Positions 58,613 to 64,000 of a DNA stretch of 64,000 bases are shown piece after piece. The stretch spans positions 2,666,001 to 2,730,000 of the forward strand of contig NZ_CP051651.1 in the NCBI RefSeq assembly GCF_012848175.1. Direction: 5' to 3'. The translations under genes were made by a program, and so were the position numbers. Every line of letters begins with the position of its first letter. The first letter of the stretch is position 1. Source of the stretch: Xanthomonas campestris pv. badrii. Lineage in GTDB: Bacteria > Pseudomonadota > Gammaproteobacteria > Xanthomonadales > Xanthomonadaceae. Below the pieces are notes generated by a model, which saw nothing but the letters and a program-made list of their open reading frames with translations, did not search any database and was not told the origin of the DNA.

Positions 58613-59335
58613 TTACAAATCGGTGCGCTGCGGCAGCAACCCACGCAGCTCCGCATCGCTGAGATTGCGCCATTGCCCCGGTTTGAGCGCGGCCAGCTTG
58701 ATGTTGTCGATCCGCACCCGGCGCAGCTGCGTCACCCGGTACCCGAACTCGGCGGCCATCAGGCGGATCTGCCGGTTCAAGCCCTGCTCCAGCACGATGC
58801 GGAACCCGAACTTGGCGATCCGCGCAGTGCGGCACGGCAACGTGGTCTCGTTATGGATGCGCACGCCGCGCGCCATGCCGCGCAGGAATTCATCGGTGAC
58901 CGGCTTGTTGACCGCTACCAGGTATTCCTTCTGATGGCGGTTCTCTGCGCGCAGGATCTCGTTGACGATGTTGCCGTTGCTGGTCATCAGGATCAGCCCT
59001 TCGGAATCCTTGTCCAGACGGCCGATCGGAAAAATGCGCTGCTCGTGGCCGACGAATTCCACGATATTGCCCTTGACCGAACTCTCGGTGGTGCAGGTGA
59101 TGCCTACCGGCTTGTTGAGCGCGATGTAGACATGCTTGCGGCCGCCGGGCTTCCTGGCCTCGCGTGCGCGCAGCGGTTGGCCGTCCACCAGCACGGTATC
59201 GTCCTCGCCCACCACCGCACCGGTGCCGGCCACCACGCCATTGACGGTGACGCGGCGCTCGCCGATCAGGCGGTCGGCCTCGCGGCGCGAGCAAAAGCCG
59301 GTCTCGGCGATATGCTTGTTGAGTCGGTTGGTCAT
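58613..59335 (-). CDS. rluF: 23S rRNA pseudouridine synthase RluF
   Basis: 240 residues. N-terminal S4 domain (RLNKHIAETGFCSRREADRLIGERRVTVNG) followed by the RsuA-type catalytic domain with PIGRLDKDSEGL, whose Asp is the catalytic nucleophile. GLNRQIRLMAAEFGYRVTQLRRVRI matches RluF, which makes pseudouridine 2604 (and 2605) in 23S rRNA; RluB and RluE differ in this loop. Start ATG 59335. Confidence 0.9.
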   Translation of the reverse strand: MTNRLNKHIAETGFCSRREADRLIGERRVTVNGVVAGTGAVVGEDDTVLVDGQPLRAREARKPGGRKHVYIALNKPVGITCTTESSVKGNIVEFVGHEQRIFPIGRLDKDSEGLILMTSNGNIVNEILRAENRHQKEYLVAVNKPVTDEFLRGMARGVRIHNETTLPCRTARIAKFGFRIVLEQGLNRQIRLMAAEFGYRVTQLRRVRIDNIKLAALKPGQWRNLSDAELRGLLPQRTDL

Positions 59336-59507
59336 GTGCCAATTATCGGCGATTTCGGTGGCCGTGCGCCGTTGCCTGCAGGCGGTAGCGCCTCACCTGC
59401 GTGCCGAGCGGCTTGCGCAGCAGTGGCGCATCCGGCAAACAACGCGTCCCCACACGCCGCCAGGGTCTCAGGGCCTTATGCCCCGCTGGCGACGGCAATG
59501 ACCCACC

Positions 59508-61916
59508 CTAGCCGTTGACCATCAGCAGCGGCTGCGGCGCGATCAGGTCCTCCAGCGGACACGGGCGATGCAGGCTGAACCCCTGTACCTGGCCCACCCC
59601 CGCCTCGCGCAGGCCGGGAATATCGCACTCCGACTCCACGCCTTCTGCCACCACTTCGATGCCCAGCGCCAGGCCGACCTGGGCGATCGAATGCACCGCC
59701 GCGCGATCCACTGCATCGTGCGCGTAGTTGCGCACGAAGCCGCAATCGATCTTCAGCACATCCACGGTGAACTGCTTGAGGTAGCCGAACGAGGCCAGCC
59801 CGCTGCCGAAGTCGTCCAGCGCCACATGGCAGCCGCGCGCGCGCACGCTCTGCACGAAGCGCTGCGCATGTTCCAGGTCGCCGATCACGGCGGTCTCGGT
59901 GATTTCCATGCACAACTTGGGCACCAGCGCGGGATAACGCTCGAACAGGGCGCAGACGAAATCGAGAAAGTCCGGTTGCGCGATCGATTGCGCGGACAGG
60001 TTGACGTGGCACAGGTCCAGCGTGGCCACATGCATCGGGCTGGCGGCCAGCTGCGCGCACAGGGTTTCCAGCACATAGGCATCGACCATGCGCCCCAGCC
60101 CGTAGCGCTCCACCGCCGGCAGGAATTCGCCCGGGCTCAGCACCCGCCCGTCGCGCGCGCGCATGCGCACCAGCACTTCGTATTGCAGGCGCCCGGGGTC
60201 GTTCAGCACCTGGATCTTCTGCGCATACAGCAGCAGGCGCTGTTCGGCGATGGCCTGTTGCACGGCGCTGATCCAGCCACCGTCGTGACGCCGCCGCGCC
60301 AGAGCGAGATCGCTTTCGCCTAAGCAGCGAATGCGGTTGCGGCCTTCTTCCTTGGCCGCGAAACAGGCCAGGTCGGCCGCGGTCATCAAGGCATTGACGT
60401 CGCTGGCGCCCTGGCGGATCTCCACCACTCCGAAGCTGCAACTGGGCGTCAGCGGCCGGCCGTCCTGGTGGCTCCACGGCTGCCCGAGCACGCCATGCAT
60501 GCGCTCCAGCAGCGCTTGCGCCTGCGCCAGGTCGGTATTGGCCAGCAGGATCGCGAACTCGTCGCCCCCCAGCCGCCCCAGCCAATCGCCCGGGCGCAGC
60601 TGCATGGTGATGACATCGGCGAAGTGGCACAGGAACTTGTCGCCGACCGCGTGCCCGAAGGTGTCGTTGACCAGCTTGAAATGGTCCAGATCGACGAAGC
60701 ACAGCGCATGGCACAGCTGCGGCGACTGCGGCGGCTCGATCAGCCGCAGCAGGCGGCGCTCGATCTCGCGGCGGTTGATCAGGCCGGTCAGGGCATCGTG
60801 GCGCGCGTGGAAGGCGACCTCGTCGGCCAGTTCGTGCGCGTGCGAGACATCCTCGATCACCGCCAGCACCAGCGTGGGCTCTTCCGGGCCAGGCTCCACC
60901 AGCGAAGCGCTCCAGCGGCCCCACATCACCCCGCCATCGGCCCGCAGAAAGCGCAGCTCGCCCGATTGCATCAGGCGCGGCCAGTCGATCATCCCGCGGT
61001 CGTCCAGCACGATGTCGTCCAGATGCATCACGTCCGCCAGCGTGCAGCCCGGCAGTTCGTCCGGGCGGTAGCGCAGGATAGTGGCCATCGACGCGTTGGC
61101 ATCGAGCACATGGCCACGCAGGTCGAACTTGACCATGCCCAGCGCGGCCTGCTGGAACGCGGTGCGAAAGCGCCCCTCGTGCGACAGCAGGTAATCGCGG
61201 ATGCGGCGCATCGCCAGCACGCAGGTGGTCAGCACCAGCAGCAAGGTGGCCAGGCTGCAGACCACCATCACGTCGTGCAGCAGGCGCGCGCAGCGGGTCA
61301 GCAACACCAGGAATTCGGCCGCATCGCTGCGCATGCGCGCATCCAGCAGATGCAGTTCGTCGCGCAGCGCCTGCAACGTGCGCGGGTCCGGTTTGCCGGT
61401 GGCCTGTGCCGAGGCGGCGCGGTCGGCCAGCGCACTCAATTGCAGGATGTCGGCATCGGTGCGCTTCCACAGCGCAATCGCCTCGCCCAGGTACGGCACG
61501 CCCTGGCCATAGCGGTACAGCCGCACCATCTGCGCCATGTCCTCAGGGGCATTGCGGCCAGCGGCCAGACCGGCATGCACCGCGCCCCAGTCGATCACCG
61601 GCTGCTCGACCGCGATGCGCGCCGAGCGATCCCCCAGCGGCACTTCCAGCGCGCGGCAGGCGGCCTGCAGGTCGGCCGGATCGCCGCTGCCCAGGTACCG
61701 TTCCAGCCAGTACACCGATTCCTGCTGGGCCTTGGACCACTGGCTTTCGCCAACGATCCAGGCGGTTGCGCCGGACTGGGTTTCGATCACCAGCGCCGAG
61801 CCCACTGCCATGACCACCGCCATGCCGATCAGCAGCGCCAGGGGCAGCGTCAGCCAGCCGCGGACCAGGTGCAGGGTCTGCCCACCACGCTTGCGTGCTG
61901 CCTGTGCCATTGCCAT
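59508..61916 (-). CDS. Membrane GGDEF-EAL protein (c-di-GMP turnover)
   Basis: 802 residues. Two membrane segments (about 20-43 LALLIGMAVVMAVGSALVI; about 220-240 VCSLATLLLVLTTCVLAM) flank a periplasmic sensor region. Then a PAS-like domain (about 260-385), GGDEF (intact GGDEF at 450-454, I-site RPGD five residues upstream) and EAL with EVL at 580-582, DDFGSG at 701-706, ITETAV, LKIDCGFV and EGVES. Both catalytic sites look complete, so it may be bifunctional. ATG at 61916 is chosen with GAAGGG upstream; the open frame extends to 62009 through a palindrome. Confidence 0.9.
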   Translation of the reverse strand: MAMAQAARKRGGQTLHLVRGWLTLPLALLIGMAVVMAVGSALVIETQSGATAWIVGESQWSKAQQESVYWLERYLGSGDPADLQAACRALEVPLGDRSARIAVEQPVIDWGAVHAGLAAGRNAPEDMAQMVRLYRYGQGVPYLGEAIALWKRTDADILQLSALADRAASAQATGKPDPRTLQALRDELHLLDARMRSDAAEFLVLLTRCARLLHDVMVVCSLATLLLVLTTCVLAMRRIRDYLLSHEGRFRTAFQQAALGMVKFDLRGHVLDANASMATILRYRPDELPGCTLADVMHLDDIVLDDRGMIDWPRLMQSGELRFLRADGGVMWGRWSASLVEPGPEEPTLVLAVIEDVSHAHELADEVAFHARHDALTGLINRREIERRLLRLIEPPQSPQLCHALCFVDLDHFKLVNDTFGHAVGDKFLCHFADVITMQLRPGDWLGRLGGDEFAILLANTDLAQAQALLERMHGVLGQPWSHQDGRPLTPSCSFGVVEIRQGASDVNALMTAADLACFAAKEEGRNRIRCLGESDLALARRRHDGGWISAVQQAIAEQRLLLYAQKIQVLNDPGRLQYEVLVRMRARDGRVLSPGEFLPAVERYGLGRMVDAYVLETLCAQLAASPMHVATLDLCHVNLSAQSIAQPDFLDFVCALFERYPALVPKLCMEITETAVIGDLEHAQRFVQSVRARGCHVALDDFGSGLASFGYLKQFTVDVLKIDCGFVRNYAHDAVDRAAVHSIAQVGLALGIEVVAEGVESECDIPGLREAGVGQVQGFSLHRPCPLEDLIAPQPLLMVNG

Positions 61917-61940
61917 GTGCCCTTCACCGCCCCAGTGCGA

Positions 61941-61965
61941 TTCAGGCGCCCAGTGGGCGCCTGAA
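61941..61965. promoter_or_regulatory. Perfect 25-bp palindrome upstream of the GGDEF-EAL start
   Basis: Arms TTCAGGCGCCCA and TGGGCGCCTGAA around one G, ending 24 bases before the ATG at 61916. It could be an operator or an mRNA hairpin controlling translation. Confidence 0.45.
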
Positions 61966-62220
61966 GGCAGTAACGGCCGCAACGGCGCACTCTGTATGGC
62001 CGGGTCCACTTCATCGGAACGCGGGTATCGGTTGCGGCGCCGGTCGCTCCCGGGTCCGCGCGACCGCTTCGAAACCAGGGACGGCGTGCCGGCGTTGCTA
62101 TACCCTTGAAAACATAACGATTCCGGTCACAGGATGCAGACTTGCCGGCAATGCCGGCAGCCTGGGGCGGTCCCTACCAGGTCGCAAGCAGCCTTCAGGT
62201 GAATACGGCCGGTAAATTCG

Positions 62221-62249
62221 GAAACCGAAAGGCACGCACGGTGCATGCC
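62221..62249 (-). terminator. Candidate terminator of the helicase gene
   Basis: On the minus strand GGCATGCAC-C-GTGCGTGCC (one G-T pair) followed by TTTCGGTTT, 58 bases after the helicase stop. Confidence 0.4.
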
Positions 62250-62306
62250 GATTCAGGGCACCGGCCGCGCGCGCCGGGCGGCGACGCAGCCGGTATCCGA
62301 CCCGCG

Positions 62307-64000
62307 CTACTCGCCGCGCGGCTTGGGCGGACCCTTGCGGTGCGGCGCGCCGGCGCGGTCCATCGGACGCCCCGGGCCATTCGGACGGCCGGACGGCTTG
62401 CCACCGCGCGGGAAGCGCGGCTTGGACGGCGCGGCGGCCTTGCCGTCTTCCAGCTTGCGCATGTTGAGCTGCTGGCCGGACACCCAGACCTTCTTCAGGT
62501 GCTGCAGCAGTTCGCGCGGCATGTCGGCCGGCAGGTCCAGGATCGAGTAATCGTCCTGGATGTCGATGCGGCCGATGTAACGGCTTTCCAGACCGGCCTC
62601 GTTGGCAATCGCGCCGACGATGTTGGCCGGCTTCACGCCGTGGCTGTGGCCCACTTCGATGCGATAGCTCTCCATGCCGAACTCCGGTTCGCCACGCGGG
62701 GCAGGCTCACGGCGCGGACGCTCGCTGCCGGCATCCTCGCCACGCGGCGGGCGCGGTGCGCGGTCGCTGTCGGCACGCGGGCCGCGCTCGAACTTCGGCT
62801 CGAAGCGCGGACGATCGCCGCGGTCGGCACGCTCATGACGCTCGCGCGGTGCAGTGTCCTCGCGCGCACCACGCACCGGCGGGGTCAGCAGGAACGGCGC
62901 ATCGCCCTGCAGCAACCTGGCCAGCGCGGCGGCGATATCGATCGCCGGCACGTTGTTTTCGGCCTCGTAGCGCTGCAGCAGATCACGGTACATCTCGATC
63001 TGGCCGCCGGCCAGGGTCTCGGTGATGCGGGTCATGAAGCGCGCGACGCGGGTGTCGTTGACCGCATCCACGCTCGGCAGCTGCATCTCTTCGATCGGCT
63101 GGCGGGTGGCGCGCTCGATCGAACGCAGCATGCCCTTCTCGCGCGGGGTGACGAACAGGATCGCCTCGCCGCTGCGGCCGGCACGGCCGGTACGGCCGAT
63201 GCGGTGCACATAGCTTTCGGTGTCGTACGGAATGTCGTAGTTCAGCACGTGGCTGATGCGCTCCACGTCCAGGCCGCGCGCGGCCACGTCGGTGGCGACC
63301 AGGATGTCCAGCTTGCCGTCCTTGAGCTGGGCGATGGTCTTCTCACGCGCTGCCTGCTGCATGTCGCCGTTGATGGCGGCGGCAGCCATGCCGCGCGCCT
63401 GCAGCTTCTGCGCCAGCTCTTCGGTGGCGGCCTTGGTGCGCGCGAAGATGATCATGCCGTCGAACGGCTCCACTTCCAGGATGCGGGTCAGCGCGTCCAG
63501 CTTATGCAGCCCGCTCACCCACCAGTAACGCTGGCGGATATTGGCCGACGTAGTGGTCTTGGCCGCGATGGTGACTTCGGCCGGGTCTTTCAGATAGGTC
63601 TGCGCGATCCGGCGAATGGCCGGCGGCATGGTGGCCGAGAACAGCGCCACCTGGCGCTGCTCGGGCAGCTTCTTCAGCACGGCCTCGACATCGTCGATGA
63701 AGCCCATGCGCAGCATTTCGTCGGCTTCGTCCAGCACCAGCGTCTTCAGCTGCGACAGGTCCAGGGTGCCGCGGTCCAGGTGATCGATCACCCGGCCCGG
63801 CGTGCCCACCACCACATGCACGCCGCGCTTGAGTGCACTGAGCTGCTGGGCATAGGGCTGGCCGCCGTAGACCGGCAGCACGCGGAAGCCGGGAATGGCT
63901 TCGGCATACTTCTGGAACGCCTCGGCAACCTGGATGGCCAGCTCGCGGGTCGGGGCCAGCACCAGCGCCTGCGGCTTGACCTGGCGCAGGTCGGCATTGG
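62307..64000 (-). CDS. deaD: DEAD-box RNA helicase (DeaD/CsdA-type), 5' end cut off
   Basis: Partial; the N-terminus lies beyond the window. Helicase motifs visible are Ia (VLAPTRELA), Ib (GTPGR), II (DEAD in VLDEADEMLRMGF), III (SATMP), IV-V (ATDVAARGLDV) and VI (HRIGRTGRAG). A C-terminal RNA-binding DbpA-like domain follows (YRIEVGHSHGVKPANIVGAI, IGRIDIQDDYSILDLP), after an Arg/Pro-rich linker. This plan matches DeaD/CsdA, which helps 50S assembly and mRNA decay in the cold. The basic tail ends GAPHRKGPPKPRGE. Confidence 0.92.
   Translation of the reverse strand, partial: NADLRQVKPQALVLAPTRELAIQVAEAFQKYAEAIPGFRVLPVYGGQPYAQQLSALKRGVHVVVGTPGRVIDHLDRGTLDLSQLKTLVLDEADEMLRMGFIDDVEAVLKKLPEQRQVALFSATMPPAIRRIAQTYLKDPAEVTIAAKTTTSANIRQRYWWVSGLHKLDALTRILEVEPFDGMIIFARTKAATEELAQKLQARGMAAAAINGDMQQAAREKTIAQLKDGKLDILVATDVAARGLDVERISHVLNYDIPYDTESYVHRIGRTGRAGRSGEAILFVTPREKGMLRSIERATRQPIEEMQLPSVDAVNDTRVARFMTRITETLAGGQIEMYRDLLQRYEAENNVPAIDIAAALARLLQGDAPFLLTPPVRGAREDTAPRERHERADRGDRPRFEPKFERGPRADSDRAPRPPRGEDAGSERPRREPAPRGEPEFGMESYRIEVGHSHGVKPANIVGAIANEAGLESRYIGRIDIQDDYSILDLPADMPRELLQHLKKVWVSGQQLNMRKLEDGKAAAPSKPRFPRGGKPSGRPNGPGRPMDRAGAPHRKGPPKPRGE

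Larger units (their letters stand above)
61917..62306 (-). other. Intergenic region between helicase and GGDEF-EAL genes
   Basis: About 390 bp. It holds a perfect palindrome at 61941-61965 and a candidate helicase terminator at 62221-62249. An AT-richer patch near 62105-62120 (TTGAAAACATAACG) could be part of the GGDEF-EAL promoter. I looked for c-di-GMP riboswitch conserved sequences and did not find them. Confidence 0.5.

Noticed and set aside
61917..62306. c-di-GMP riboswitch upstream of the GGDEF-EAL gene
   Set aside because: The conserved GEMM sequence blocks were not found; only simple hairpins are present.

Overview
The window is chromosomal DNA from a high-GC gammaproteobacterium, most probably Xanthomonas. 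The evidence is the set of protein families (an Oar-type TonB receptor with a TPR-sulfotransferase, an M35 metalloprotease, a DUF6065 protein, DUF72, GGDEF/EAL proteins), the operon orders, and short GATTCCC-type heptamer tracts in the spacers. This assignment is inference from sequence features only; no search was run. No tRNA, rRNA, CRISPR array, complete insertion sequence, prophage or integron was seen.

Layout. 1-1777 (-): a methyltransferase cut by the window edge and a DAACS symporter. 1925-6299 (+): a PhoA-type lipoprotein phosphatase, then tilS, xseB and ispA. 6719-7816 (+): a secreted M35 aspzincin protease behind an AT-rich promoter region. 7886-17245: a DUF4870 membrane protein, the tldE(pmbA)/darP/tldD neighbourhood (TldD/TldE protease plus 50S assembly factor), a DUF6065 protein and the large YhdP/AsmA-like protein, which follows rng and maf (17415-19486) on the minus strand. 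19616-20350 (+): a SIMPL-domain protein. 21061-26835 (+): an Oar-like TonB-dependent receptor, a TPR-sulfotransferase and a TonB protein. 26962-36769: an essential-gene block on the minus strand (leuS, lptE, holA, nadD, rsfS, a J-domain protein, then rlmH), with a Tat-exported PhoX phosphatase on the plus strand inside it. 36837-42691: a DUF998 membrane protein, a CnoX-like thioredoxin, DUF4442 and DUF378 proteins, a cyclophilin, and a divergent EamA transporter/LysR pair. 42692-43944: a decayed DUF2867 locus. 44023-47704: a small acidic protein, overlapping DUF4349 and GFA genes, and a DUF885 lipoprotein peptidase. 47711-48917: a tandem array of 204-bp units. 48992-57189: an ABC exporter, a cation/proton antiporter, a serine hydrolase, rraA, DUF72, and an EamA transporter behind an inverted orphan copy of the 204-bp unit. 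57248-64000 (-): GAF-GGDEF, rluF, GGDEF-EAL, and a DEAD-box helicase cut by the window end.

Most genes are core housekeeping functions: tRNA and rRNA modification, ribosome maturation, RNA turnover, envelope assembly, isoprenoids and NAD synthesis. RNA metabolism is strongly represented (rng, rraA, rsfS, rlmH, rluF, darP, deaD). The accessory content that most deserves attention is the receptor/sulfotransferase/TonB cassette, the secreted protease with its palindromic upstream site, and several families of structured intergenic repeats. The repeats appear to have altered adjacent genes: nadD has lost an obvious start codon behind a G-rich repeat, and the DUF2867 locus is broken next to a repeat fragment.
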